Assembly (NCBI GenBank): GCA_943333015.1 | Contig: CALQRR010000003.1 | Coordinates: forward strand, 1 to 16,776 | Length of the DNA: 16,776 nucleotides | Origin: Chitinophaga pinensis | Lineage (GTDB): Bacteria; Bacteroidota; Bacteroidia; M30B66 | Direction of reading: 5' to 3' | Shown here: piece by piece, positions 1-8,036 of the stretch | Layout: every line of letters starts with the position of its first letter | Numbering within the stretch: position 1 is the first letter of the stretch | Notes under the pieces: model-generated | Told to the model about the DNA's origin: nothing | The model's database searches: none | What the model saw: the letters and a program-made list of their open reading frames with translations, nothing else | Translations under genes and position numbers: made by a program

Positions 1-345
1 AACTTTGTAATCTGCTCCTTCGTTCCAAGATTATACGATTATCACCCCAATTCTATTCCTGCACCCTACAACCACAGCAACATCGATTCCGATGAAGTAC
101 TGTATTATGTAGATGGCGATTTCATGAGCCGGAACGATATTTCACAGGGGAATTTCACCTTGCATCCTGCCGGCATTGTTCATGGTCCGCATCCGGGTGC
201 GATGGAACGCAGCATAGGAAAAACAGAAACACAGGAACTTGCCGTTATGATTGACACTTTCAAACCCCTGATGGTGACTGAAGCTGCTATGCGCATCAAC
301 GACGGTACCTACTTTCAGTCTTGGATGGAACCTGATTATAAATAA
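1..345 (+). CDS. hmgA: Homogentisate 1,2-dioxygenase, C-terminal part (5' end outside window)
   Basis: The frame is open from base 1, and the visible 114 residues are the C-terminal cupin part of homogentisate 1,2-dioxygenase. This cytosolic non-haem iron enzyme opens the ring of homogentisate to maleylacetoacetate in tyrosine/phenylalanine breakdown. The likely iron ligands are His25, Asp31 or Glu32, and His61 of the visible part. His25 and His61 are 36 residues apart, the same spacing as the two histidine ligands I recall for the human enzyme (His335 and His371). The C-terminal text around residues 55-66 (LHPAGIVHGPHPG) is typical of the family. Only 19 bases separate it from 4-hydroxyphenylpyruvate dioxygenase, the enzyme that makes its substrate, so the two are almost certainly co-transcribed. 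An ATG at 124 is internal and is not the true start. Confidence 0.92.
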   Translation, partial: NFVICSFVPRLYDYHPNSIPAPYNHSNIDSDEVLYYVDGDFMSRNDISQGNFTLHPAGIVHGPHPGAMERSIGKTETQELAVMIDTFKPLMVTEAAMRINDGTYFQSWMEPDYK

Positions 346-364
346 GCTTTCTAAAACAATCATC

Positions 365-1501
365 ATGGATAACGCACAAACGCTGTCTCCAGAGGCTTCC
401 GAAGCCTCCACTGCCGATTTTCTTCCTTTATTGGGAACTGATTATGTAGAATTTTATGTGGGAAATGCCAAGCAGTCGGCCTATTACTACCAGCATGCCT
501 GGGGTTATGAGGTCGTTGCATACGCAGGTCCCGAAACGGGCGTTAAAGACCGCGCCTCGTATGTGCTGCAGCAGGGAAAAATCCGCTTGGTACTAACGAC
601 TTCCCTTCAACCCGACAGCATCATTTCTGACCATGTGAAAAAGCATGGTGATGGAGTGAAAGTCTTGGCGTTGTGGGTAACAGATGCGGCCAAAGCATTG
701 GAAGAAACTGTCAGTCGTGGTGCAAAAATGGCCATCCCGCTAGAAGAAAAGACAGACGCATTCGGAACGGTGAAAACGGCTTCCATCTTCACCTATGGTG
801 AAACAATCCACACCTTTGTGGAACGGAAAAATTACACCGGAGTATTCATGCCCGGGTATCAGGCTAAATCATCTTCCTTTCAAGTAAAGCCGGTTGGCTT
901 ACAGTATGTGGACCACTGCGTGGGAAATGTTGGCTGGGGCGAAATGAATACTTGGGTGAAATTTTATGAAGAAGCTCTTGGCTTTAAGGTGATCATTTCA
1001 TTTGATGATCAGGACATTTCGACAGAATATTCAGCCTTGATGTCGAAAGTAGTTTCCAACGGAAATGGCTTTGTAAAATTCCCGATCAACGAACCAGCAA
1101 AGGGCAAAAAGCGCTCGCAGGTGGAAGAATACCTGGATTTCTATCATGGTCCGGGTGTGCAACACATCGCTGTGGCCACAGATAATATCCTCGAAACGGT
1201 TGCTGATCTTCGCAGCCGCGGTGTTGATTTTCTGGAAGTACCAGCCTCCTATTACGATGACCTCCATGCACGTGTTGGAGATATTCAGGAAGACATCAAT
1301 GAAATCCGGAAACTCAACATTTTAGTTGACCGCGATGACCAAGGATATCTACTTCAGTTGTTTACCAAACCGGTTGAAGACCGCCCGACTTTATTTTATG
1401 AAATCATCCAGCGTCGTGGGGCGCGTGCATTTGGCAAAGGAAACTTCAAAGCCTTGTTTGAAGCCATTGAGCGCGAACAGGAACGACGCGGAACGCTATA
1501 A
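365..1501 (+). CDS. hppD: 4-hydroxyphenylpyruvate dioxygenase
   Basis: This is a complete 378-residue protein of normal family length. It converts 4-hydroxyphenylpyruvate, O2 and iron(II) to homogentisate and CO2 in the cytosol, the second step of tyrosine catabolism. Two vicinal-oxygen-chelate halves are visible, residues about 22-155 and 178-345. The iron ligands of the C-terminal half are His184 (YVDHCVGNV), His267 (GPGVQHIAV) and Glu346 (FYEIIQR). The stretch at 327-350 (GYLLQLFTKPVEDRPTLFYE) is a strong family signature. The gene follows the homogentisate dioxygenase gene after 19 bases and is followed by a strong terminator, so this is the end of the operon. The fumarylacetoacetase gene is not in the window. 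The annotation is secure. Confidence 0.98.
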   Translation: MDNAQTLSPEASEASTADFLPLLGTDYVEFYVGNAKQSAYYYQHAWGYEVVAYAGPETGVKDRASYVLQQGKIRLVLTTSLQPDSIISDHVKKHGDGVKVLALWVTDAAKALEETVSRGAKMAIPLEEKTDAFGTVKTASIFTYGETIHTFVERKNYTGVFMPGYQAKSSSFQVKPVGLQYVDHCVGNVGWGEMNTWVKFYEEALGFKVIISFDDQDISTEYSALMSKVVSNGNGFVKFPINEPAKGKKRSQVEEYLDFYHGPGVQHIAVATDNILETVADLRSRGVDFLEVPASYYDDLHARVGDIQEDINEIRKLNILVDRDDQGYLLQLFTKPVEDRPTLFYEIIQRRGARAFGKGNFKALFEAIEREQERRGTL

Positions 1502-1520
1502 GTTTTGTAATTAAGATCGA

Positions 1521-1562
1521 AATCCCGTTTTGCGCCTAACCTGCAAGACGGGATTACTTTTT
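1521..1562 (+). terminator. Intrinsic terminator after hppD
   Basis: A 13-base-pair stem (1521-1533 with 1543-1555) has a single T-G wobble and a 9-base loop. Five T residues follow at 1558-1562. It lies 19 bases after the hppD stop codon and closes the tyrosine-catabolism operon. The stem is nearly symmetric, but no comparable T run is visible on the opposite strand. Confidence 0.88.
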
Positions 1563-1616
1563 ATCCACCAGAGCAATCAGGTAAAGGATGTTTCTGAAAA
1601 GCTGTAAATTGCTTTC

Positions 1617-3059
1617 ATGAATTGGATGTTTCGTTTTCTTCTGTTTGTCGTTTTTCCCCTTTCTGCCTTTTCCGGAAAGGCTCAGTCGTCATACACTACC
1701 GAACAATATAGCTACCGAACCGAATTCGATATTCCTTACGGAACATCCATCAACTATGCTGGAAATCCAGTAGAGTTATACCTCAACTTATACAAACCCA
1801 TTGGAGATGAAAATACTCATCGACCACTTATTGTTCTCGTGCACGGTGGTGCTTGGATTGCTGGCAACCGCAACGATAACGATATTCAACTTTTAGCACC
1901 TCGCTTTGTAAGTCGGGGTTATGTGGTTGCTTCGGTAAGTTACCGCTTAGGATTTCACCCCAATCCCAATGGCGGAAGTAATACAGCAACCTGCACGGCT
2001 GTTACACTAGAAGGAAACTGTGTCTATCCAGCCGATACCAATGAAGTCATTCGGGCCATTTATCGCGGAATGCAAGATGTGAAAGGGGCCATTCGATTTC
2101 TAAAAGGGCGATCCAGCTTGGATTCGGTGTGTACCGAAAATGTTTACCTCTCAGGTGTGAGCGCTGGTGGATTTAATTCATTGGCAGCTGCATTTCTCGA
2201 TACACCCAACGAAAAACCCTTTTCAACTGCCGCGTTGAGCGATGCTCCCGGCCCATCAAATCCACTCGCTTATTGCCACGATTATTTCAATTCTGCCGGT
2301 TCTATAATTAGTCGCTCTCGTCCCGATTTAGGAGATATTGAAGGTTCGATAGCTCTCAATGGACACACTTCTCAAGTAAAAGGCATGGCCAATTTTTATG
2401 GTGGAATGATGGGGAATTTGTTTGAACAGAGTGCTGGAGAAGAGCCCTTGTTGTATTTGTTTCATCAAACGACTGATGTGATAGTCGATTGCAATACCGC
2501 GCCTGTCATGGCTTCTTTAAGTTATAATTGTCTTGATCCATTTGGCTTTTTAGGATGTGCGCATGTTTGGAATATGCCTCGGGCTTCGGGATCGTGTTCC
2601 ATTGCGCAAAAGGCAGCCAGTGTTAGCAATCCATTAACGGTGTTTAATGCAGTTGTCCAGAATGGTGGACCTAATTGTTTACAGGATCCGGCGGGACATT
2701 CCATTCTGGGAGCAGCGGCGCGTGTTAACGAGATTAGCGCGTTTTTTTTCGATAGGATTGTTGAAACGGAACAAATTAATTGCGATGAGCCGCTTTTGAG
2801 TAAATCGACTTATTTATCTGAATTCAGTGTTTTCCCTAATCCTGCCAATAAGTTCATACAAATTAGCTCATACAAATCAATTCAAAGCATACAAACCCGC
2901 GATTGTCAAGGCAGGTTGATGCAATTGGATGTAGACTGCTCCACACAACACGTTAAATTGAATACGAGTCAACTGGCTCAAGGATGGTATTTCTCGCAAA
3001 TTATTCTGAACGATGGATCGAGTCAGTTTATACGTTGGATGCGGATTATCAGTAATTAA
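1617..3059 (+). CDS. Secreted alpha/beta-hydrolase (carboxylesterase-like) with T9SS sorting domain
   Basis: The 480-residue protein has a signal peptide (about 1-22, ending ...SGKAQ), an alpha/beta-hydrolase domain (about 40-385) and a C-terminal type IX secretion sorting domain (about 400-480, opening SEFSVFPNPANKFIQI). The oxyanion-hole motif HGGAW is at 76-80, as in the hormone-sensitive-lipase/carboxylesterase group. The nucleophile elbow GVSAGG puts the catalytic serine at 182, and likely partners are Asp287 (HQTTDVIVD) and His361 (AGHSI). Ten cysteines fall in the catalytic part, which suits a disulfide-stabilised exported enzyme. It should cross the inner membrane by Sec and the outer membrane by T9SS. 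The substrate is unknown; an ester of a carbohydrate or lipid is a guess. It lies between the hppD terminator and a lipoprotein gene. No clear Shine-Dalgarno sequence precedes the ATG. Confidence 0.87.
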   Translation: MNWMFRFLLFVVFPLSAFSGKAQSSYTTEQYSYRTEFDIPYGTSINYAGNPVELYLNLYKPIGDENTHRPLIVLVHGGAWIAGNRNDNDIQLLAPRFVSRGYVVASVSYRLGFHPNPNGGSNTATCTAVTLEGNCVYPADTNEVIRAIYRGMQDVKGAIRFLKGRSSLDSVCTENVYLSGVSAGGFNSLAAAFLDTPNEKPFSTAALSDAPGPSNPLAYCHDYFNSAGSIISRSRPDLGDIEGSIALNGHTSQVKGMANFYGGMMGNLFEQSAGEEPLLYLFHQTTDVIVDCNTAPVMASLSYNCLDPFGFLGCAHVWNMPRASGSCSIAQKAASVSNPLTVFNAVVQNGGPNCLQDPAGHSILGAAARVNEISAFFFDRIVETEQINCDEPLLSKSTYLSEFSVFPNPANKFIQISSYKSIQSIQTRDCQGRLMQLDVDCSTQHVKLNTSQLAQGWYFSQIILNDGSSQFIRWMRIISN

Positions 3060-3105
3060 ACCATTTTCTTTTTCGGATTGTCACGATTTGCGTTCTTTGT
3101 ATAGT

Positions 3106-3618
3106 ATGAAGTCCCGAATTTATCTATCCTTATTCGCCGGAATGACATTAATGGCATGTGGCGGTCCATCTATGAAACCCGAAGTGTATAACGACTCATT
3201 GGTCGTACAACAGATTCGGGTGGTTGAAAAAGCAGACGAGCTTCAGGATGCTTTCGATTCGTATGTGGAAGCAGAAATGCGGATGCGCCACCAAGAACTC
3301 AGCCGACAGATTGAGACATCACTGAAACACGTGGAAGTCATGAAAGCCTACGAGGACGATGATGCCTTCCGACAATCGGCACTTGCGATGCTTAAAGGCT
3401 ATGAAAATCTGATAAAGAAAGAATACACCGAAGCTGAAAAGATCTTAGCACAGCCCGATAGTTTGTATTCGGAGGGAGATGAAGCCCGTCTTGAAATGCT
3501 GTATAAACAAATCGACAAACTCAGCGATGAGCTCACGTCGAACTTCAAACGTGCTCAGGAAGATTTTGCACGCAAGCATAAATTGAGTTTAAAAACAGAT
3601 AGCGTTCAAAAAAAATAA
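3106..3618 (+). CDS. Small helical lipoprotein, function unknown
   Basis: This is a predicted 170-residue lipoprotein. The start at 3106 is chosen because it gives a clean signal peptide (MKSRIYLSLFAGMTLMAC) with lipobox LMAC and the lipidated Cys18. An in-frame ATG at 3013 would overlap the esterase by 47 bases and bury the signal peptide. The mature part is highly charged (many Glu, Asp, Lys, Gln) and looks almost entirely alpha-helical. Coiled-coil-like stretches fall at about 35-75 and 110-160, and the tail is Lys-rich. I do not recognise a family. The stop codon is only 2 bases before the next ATG, so it is probably translated together with the YfiT-like gene. Tethering to the inner or outer membrane facing the periplasm is inferred. 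Confidence 0.8.
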   Translation: MKSRIYLSLFAGMTLMACGGPSMKPEVYNDSLVVQQIRVVEKADELQDAFDSYVEAEMRMRHQELSRQIETSLKHVEVMKAYEDDDAFRQSALAMLKGYENLIKKEYTEAEKILAQPDSLYSEGDEARLEMLYKQIDKLSDELTSNFKRAQEDFARKHKLSLKTDSVQKK

Positions 3619-3620
3619 GC

Positions 3621-4133
3621 ATGGAAGAACTTCGTTTCCCAATTGGCAGGTTTGAATTACCGGAGACATATCCGATGGAAGCTATTCATGGCTGGGTAAA
3701 CGATTTGCGTTCTCTTCCTGCGGAAATTCGTCATGCCGCCAATGCGCTGAATGAGATGCAGCTCGACACCTCCTATCGTCCGGAAGGATGGACCGGGCGT
3801 CAGGTGATTCACCATGTGGCCGATTCACATATGAATGCATTGATCCGTCTGAAACTGACGCTCACCGAAGACAATCCAACGGTGAAGCCTTACAGCGAAG
3901 AAAAATGGGCGCAACTTCCCGATTATGCATTGCCCATAGAAGCCTCCCTGGAGTTAATTACACATGTGCATACGCACATAGTTGCCGTTCTCGACCAGTT
4001 AGAAGAGATTGATTTCAATCGCTTGTTCACGCATCCTCAGTACCAATATACCCGACCACTGGCCTATCTCTGCGCCTTGTATAGCTGGCATGGCAAACAT
4101 CACACGGCGCATTTGCGACTTTTAAACACTTGA
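3621..4133 (+). CDS. YfiT/DinB-family putative metal-dependent protein (bacillithiol-transferase-like)
   Basis: This is a 170-residue four-helix-bundle protein of the DinB/YfiT superfamily. The expected metal-binding histidines are present: His64 or His65 in [13 protein letters not shown], and His157 and His161 in [10 protein letters not shown]. The spacings (93 and 97 residues from His64) match what I recall for Bacillus subtilis YfiT. The N-terminal text [12 protein letters not shown] is also typical of the YfiT subgroup. Relatives are annotated as metal-dependent hydrolases or thiol S-transferases, but the substrate here cannot be read from sequence. It begins 2 bases after the stop of the lipoprotein gene, so the pair is likely one transcript. 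No terminator is evident before the asnS promoter. Confidence 0.85.
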   Translation: MEELRFPIGRFELPETYPMEAIHGWVNDLRSLPAEIRHAANALNEMQLDTSYRPEGWTGRQVIHHVADSHMNALIRLKLTLTEDNPTVKPYSEEKWAQLPDYALPIEASLELITHVHTHIVAVLDQLEEIDFNRLFTHPQYQYTRPLAYLCALYSWHGKHHTAHLRLLNT

Positions 4134-4146
4134 GAATCCTGCTTTC

Positions 4147-4178
4147 TTGCTGGTATTCCAATTGAAGAACTATTTTTG
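4147..4178 (+). promoter_or_regulatory. Bacteroidota-type promoter for asnS
   Basis: TTG at 4147-4149, a 21-base spacer, and TATTTTTG at 4171-4178 match the Bacteroidota primary-sigma pattern (TTG, 19-21 bases, TAnnTTTG). Transcription would start near 4184-4186, about 15 bases before the asnS ATG at 4201. This also argues against using the in-frame TTG at 4147 as the start, because it would place the promoter inside the gene. Confidence 0.75.
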
Positions 4179-4200
4179 CGCCTTCATTAGCTTTAGACCT

Positions 4201-5637
4201 ATGAGTGCGCTCCATCAGAAACGTATAGCCGATTGGCTCGTTACAACTCCCGAAAACCAGGAAATCACTGTATCCGGCTGGGTAAGAACCAAACGCGGCA
4301 ATAAAGACATTGCTTTTATTGCTCTCAGCGACGGCTCCACCATCAACAACATTCAGATAGTTGCCGATTTGTCGAAGTTTGAGGAAGAGCTTCTTCGCAA
4401 AATTCAGACAGGTTGCAGTTTGCGTGTAACAGGAAATCTGGTGGCATCGCAGGGTGCCGGACAAGCCGTTGATCTGGTGGCGTCGCAAATCACCGTTCTG
4501 GGAGAGGCTGATGCAGAAACATTTCCCCTTCAGAAGAAAAAACACACTTTGGAATTCCTGCGTGAGATTGCCCATTTGCGACCACGTACCAATACCTTCG
4601 GAGCCATATTGCGCATCCGGCATGCCTTGTCCTTTGCGATTCACAACTATTTCAACGAACGTCATTTTTACAACATCCACGCGCCGATTATTACCGGTTC
4701 GGATGCCGAAGGAGCTGGTGAGATGTTTCGCGTAACAACACTCGATGCATCCAATCCTCCACGGAAGGAAGACGGCACGGTGGATTCTTCCCAGGATTTC
4801 TTTGGAAAAGATGCCAACCTCACAGTTTCTGGTCAACTGGAATCCGAACTGGCAGCCATGGCACTCTCACGGGTGTATACATTTGGACCAACATTTCGTG
4901 CTGAAAACTCCAATACAACACGCCACCTGGCGGAATTCTGGATGATTGAACCGGAAATGGCTTTCTTCGAGCTGGAAGACAATATGGATCTGGCGGAAGA
5001 CTTCCTCAAATACCTCATTCGCTATGCCATGGAGCATTGTGCGGACGATCTGGCGTTTCTCGAAAAACGTCTAATAGAGGAAGAAAGTCAGATGAAGAAA
5101 GAAGATCGCAATCCGATGGCGCTTCTCGAAAAACTGAAATTTGTCTCCGAACAACCTTTCGAACGCTTAACCTACACCGAAGCCATTCAGATTTTAGAAC
5201 GAAGCGGGAAGAAATTTGAGTTTCAAGTGAAATGGGGCGTAGATCTCCAAAGCGAACATGAGCGCTATCTGGTTGAAAAACACTTTAAAAAACCAGTCAT
5301 CCTGACCAATTACCCGAAGGATATCAAAGCATTCTACATGAAGCAGGATGAAGATGGCAAGACCGTTCGGGCCATGGATGTGCTCTTTCCCGGTATTGGT
5401 GAAATCATTGGAGGTTCGCAACGCGAGGAGGATTATGAAAAACTCAGCCGCCGCATCGATGAGATGAAAATTCACCGAGAAAGCCTCTGGTGGTATTTGG
5501 AAACCCGTCAATATGGAACGGTTCCGCACAGTGGTTTCGGTCTTGGATTCGAACGCCTGATCTTGTTTGTAACAGGAATGGGCAATATCCGCGATGTGAT
5601 TCCTTTCCCACGCGCCCCGAAAAACCTGGAGTTCTAA
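4201..5637 (+). CDS. asnS: Asparaginyl-tRNA synthetase
   Basis: This is a 478-residue class IIb aminoacyl-tRNA synthetase, which charges tRNA-Asn with asparagine in the cytosol. An N-terminal OB-fold anticodon-binding domain covers about 20-105 ([19 protein letters not shown]). The catalytic domain carries motif 2 (FRAE at 232-235, continuing to [11 protein letters not shown]) and motif 3 (GLGFERL at 447-453). The text [16 protein letters not shown] favours the asparagine enzyme over the aspartate enzyme. The ATG at 4201 starts a standard N-terminus and lies just downstream of a good promoter; an upstream in-frame TTG adds 18 residues with no family support. Its stop codon is one base from that of the convergent gene. 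Confidence 0.97.
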   Translation: MSALHQKRIADWLVTTPENQEITVSGWVRTKRGNKDIAFIALSDGSTINNIQIVADLSKFEEELLRKIQTGCSLRVTGNLVASQGAGQAVDLVASQITVLGEADAETFPLQKKKHTLEFLREIAHLRPRTNTFGAILRIRHALSFAIHNYFNERHFYNIHAPIITGSDAEGAGEMFRVTTLDASNPPRKEDGTVDSSQDFFGKDANLTVSGQLESELAAMALSRVYTFGPTFRAENSNTTRHLAEFWMIEPEMAFFELEDNMDLAEDFLKYLIRYAMEHCADDLAFLEKRLIEEESQMKKEDRNPMALLEKLKFVSEQPFERLTYTEAIQILERSGKKFEFQVKWGVDLQSEHERYLVEKHFKKPVILTNYPKDIKAFYMKQDEDGKTVRAMDVLFPGIGEIIGGSQREEDYEKLSRRIDEMKIHRESLWWYLETRQYGTVPHSGFGLGFERLILFVTGMGNIRDVIPFPRAPKNLEF

Positions 5638-5638
5638 A

Positions 5639-6286
5639 TCAATCTGTTAGTACAAACCGAACATTGCAGGCCATCATCTCGGTCCGCATTTCGGTACAGA
5701 TACCATACCGGTAAACAAAGACATTTTTCTTGCCGTCAGGCTGAATCAATTCGTATTCGCCGGCTTTGAGGGTTCGGATAGGAACAAATGCGCCCAGCCG
5801 TTCAGAAAAAAGTTCTTTCATGCCCACAGGCTCATCGTGGTAAAGTCGCCCAACACTGAAAGGGATTTCGGTGAGTAAGCGACTGTCTTTTCCATCCAAA
5901 TCTTTGAGCGCATATCCGCCTTCCACCCGGCGAATGTATACTTCCTCTTTCAGATCATTGTTGATGTGTTTGAGAGATGATGCACTTTCCAGGCCTTTGG
6001 CCGAATAGTTTACTTGTATCAGCGATACGACATCGGTAAAGGGGAAATGCAATTTGGTTTCGAGTCGGATGTTGAAGGATTTATCGGCAAGGCGGATGAT
6101 TTGTGCACGGAGCGTTCCGCGATTACTTCCGCTCACATAAACGGTGTACCGAAGATTCTGCGTATGGGCAGGAAGAGCATTCACCCCGATATGACTATTT
6201 ACAGGCATCGATCCGATTAGAAATAGCAAAGCCAGGAGAAAAAAGTGTTTCCCGAAACGTCCTGATGGTCGAAGCAGTAATTCCAT
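5639..6286 (-). CDS. Secreted/periplasmic protein of unknown function (DUF6134/DUF3108-like)
   Basis: This 215-residue protein has a signal peptide (about 1-31, hydrophobic core FFLLALLFLIGSM after Arg/Lys residues). The rest looks like an all-beta, barrel- or lipocalin-like fold with alternating polar and hydrophobic strands. It opens with YTVYVSGSNRGTLRAQ and passes through SLIQVNYSAKGLESASS. The pattern recalls the uncharacterised DUF3108/DUF6134 exported proteins, but this is from general resemblance only. Two cysteines near the C-terminus (in YGICTEM and MMACNV) could form a disulfide. The gene is convergent with asnS (one base apart) and divergent from rpoN (268 bases). I found no strong promoter: the best -10-like site, at 6358-6365, has no partner element. 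No function is proposed. Confidence 0.8.
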   Translation of the reverse strand: MELLLRPSGRFGKHFFLLALLFLIGSMPVNSHIGVNALPAHTQNLRYTVYVSGSNRGTLRAQIIRLADKSFNIRLETKLHFPFTDVVSLIQVNYSAKGLESASSLKHINNDLKEEVYIRRVEGGYALKDLDGKDSRLLTEIPFSVGRLYHDEPVGMKELFSERLGAFVPIRTLKAGEYELIQPDGKKNVFVYRYGICTEMRTEMMACNVRFVLTD

Positions 6287-6554
6287 TGGTGGTTGTACGG
6301 AAAGATTCTCCGAATAGGTTCAGATGGATGTTAAATCTTAAAAAAGAGAAGGGAAATCAAACGAAAAAAAATATTGAATCCTCTGAAGATGTGAAGTTAA
6401 TCAAAATGCTTCGTAGGTCGCATTAAAATTGGAATGGTTTTGGTGTTCGGGCTCATGTGTCGCTCAGAGACCCGCACACAGTATTGAAAGCGTAGGACTT
6501 CACAGTCAGTTGCACCCAAAAAGACGATTCATTTTTTAGTAACATTGCACTACG
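6287..6554. other. Divergent intergenic region before rpoN, with imperfect hairpin
   Basis: This is the longest gene-free stretch of the window (268 bases). It must hold the promoters of both the minus-strand unknown gene and rpoN, but no full Bacteroidota promoter stands out. A weak -10-like TAACATTG lies at 6540-6547 without a correctly spaced TTG. The most visible structure is an imperfect hairpin: 6443-6451 pairs with 6471-6479 (one mismatch), extended by 6452-6454 with 6467-6469 around a bulged A. No T run follows on either strand, so it is not an intrinsic terminator. The region holds no recognisable gene. Confidence 0.45.
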
Positions 6555-8036
6555 ATGCTCAAGCAAGGTTTACATCAGAAACTTCTCCAGAAACTATCTC
6601 CACAGCAAATTCAGCTGATGAAGTTGTTACAGGTGCCAACCGTTGCACTGGAACAACGGATCAAGGAAGAATTGGAGATCAATCCGGCATTAGAGGAAGG
6701 CGCCGACATGGATGATTCCCGGGATGATGCCACTGGTGACGATCCGTTCAGCACATCCGACGATGGTGATGTAGAGGCCCATTCGGATCAAAACCGCGAA
6801 GATTTCGATCTGGGCGCTTACATCGATGACGATGAAACTCCAGCGTATAAACTGGCAGCCAACAATTACAGTCCGGATGATGAACGAAAAGAAATTCCGT
6901 TTGCCGGAGGACTTGGTTTTCAGGAGCAATTACTGAGTCAGCTTGGATTACGTGATATCACACCAGAAGAATTTCCGGTAGCGGAATACCTCATTGGAAA
7001 CATCGACGAAGACGGCTATTTGCGCCGCGATATCAGTGCCATAGTGGATGATCTGGCATTTTCGCAGAACATTCTCACCTCCGAAGAAAATGTATTACGG
7101 TTGTTGAAGGAAGTTCAGGAGCTCGATCCTCCGGGCATCGGTGCACGCGATCTGCAAGAATGTTTACTCATCCAGCTTCGGAGAAAAGAACATCAAACCG
7201 TTGAATTAAAAACGGCGGCGTTGATTTTACGCGAGTGTATTGAAGAGATATCCCGCAAGCATTACGATAAAATAGCCAAGAAGCTTGAGCTTACCGATGA
7301 TGAACTTAAAGCGGCGATTAAAGAGATTCTCAAGCTAAATCCAAAGCCAGGAAACTCCCAAAGCGATTCCCCAAAAAGCACTCAACATATCATTCCCGAT
7401 TTTCTGTTGTTCAACAACGAAGGCGTCTTGGAGTTGCAGCTCAATTCCCGGAATGCTCCCGATTTGCGCATCAGCAGAACGTACCAGGATATGCTGGAGC
7501 ATTACAGCAAATCGAAAAAGACTTCCGGCAAAGACCAGCGCGATGCGGTATTGTTTGTGAAACAAAAAATTGATTCTGCCCGTTGGTTCATCGATGCCAT
7601 CAAGCAAAGACAGCAAACCCTGATGCTGACCATGCAGGCGATTCTCGAATACCAGTATGATTATTTTCTGAGCGGCGATGAGACCAAACTTCGCCCCATG
7701 ATTCTGAAGGACATCGCTGAAAAAGTATTCCTCGATATTTCCACCATTTCACGGGTTGCAAACAGCAAATACATCCAAACATCATTTGGCACATTCTTGC
7801 TAAAATCATTCTTCTCAGAATCCCTTTCTACCGATTCGGGAGAAGAAGTTTCGACTAGAGAAGTAAAGAAAATTCTGGAAGAATATGTCGAGAGCGAAGA
7901 CAAACGCCGACCGGTTACAGATGATAAATTGGCCAAAGTACTGCGTGAAAAAGGGTATAACATCGCCCGAAGAACCGTTGCCAAATACAGAGAACAGTTG
8001 AACATTCCGGTAGCTCGTATGCGGAAGGAGCTTTGA
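6555..8036 (+). CDS. rpoN: RNA polymerase sigma-54 factor
   Basis: This is a 493-residue sigma-54, normal in length. Region I at the N-terminus (about 1-50, HQKLLQKLSPQQIQLMKLLQ) is the Leu/Gln-rich part that contacts activator ATPases. An acidic region II follows (about 50-100, rich in Asp). The core-binding domain covers about 115-310. The DNA-binding part includes the helix-turn-helix stretch DISTISRVANSKYIQTSFG and a perfect RpoN box ARRTVAKYRE at 471-480. It directs core polymerase to -24/-12 promoters and needs an AAA+ activator, none of which is encoded here. The stop codon overlaps the start of the next gene by one base. Start ATG 6555 gives the canonical N-terminus. Confidence 0.98.
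   Translation: MLKQGLHQKLLQKLSPQQIQLMKLLQVPTVALEQRIKEELEINPALEEGADMDDSRDDATGDDPFSTSDDGDVEAHSDQNREDFDLGAYIDDDETPAYKLAANNYSPDDERKEIPFAGGLGFQEQLLSQLGLRDITPEEFPVAEYLIGNIDEDGYLRRDISAIVDDLAFSQNILTSEENVLRLLKEVQELDPPGIGARDLQECLLIQLRRKEHQTVELKTAALILRECIEEISRKHYDKIAKKLELTDDELKAAIKEILKLNPKPGNSQSDSPKSTQHIIPDFLLFNNEGVLELQLNSRNAPDLRISRTYQDMLEHYSKSKKTSGKDQRDAVLFVKQKIDSARWFIDAIKQRQQTLMLTMQAILEYQYDYFLSGDETKLRPMILKDIAEKVFLDISTISRVANSKYIQTSFGTFLLKSFFSESLSTDSGEEVSTREVKKILEEYVESEDKRRPVTDDKLAKVLREKGYNIARRTVAKYREQLNIPVARMRKEL

Noticed and set aside
3013..3105. Longer N-terminus for the lipoprotein gene
   Set aside because: It would overlap the esterase by 47 bases and hide a perfect lipoprotein signal peptide that begins at 3106.
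4147..4200. Upstream TTG start for asnS
   Set aside because: The TTG is better read as the upstream promoter element; the extra 18 residues have no family support.
4027..4836. 269-codon open frame on the minus strand
   Set aside because: It lies opposite the convincing asnS and yfiT-like genes, has no family resemblance and an odd composition (Cys- and Arg-rich); it is a shadow frame.
6103..6426. 107-codon plus-strand frame across the start of the unknown exported gene
   Set aside because: Basic, Ser/Arg-rich product with no motif, antisense to a gene with a clear signal peptide.
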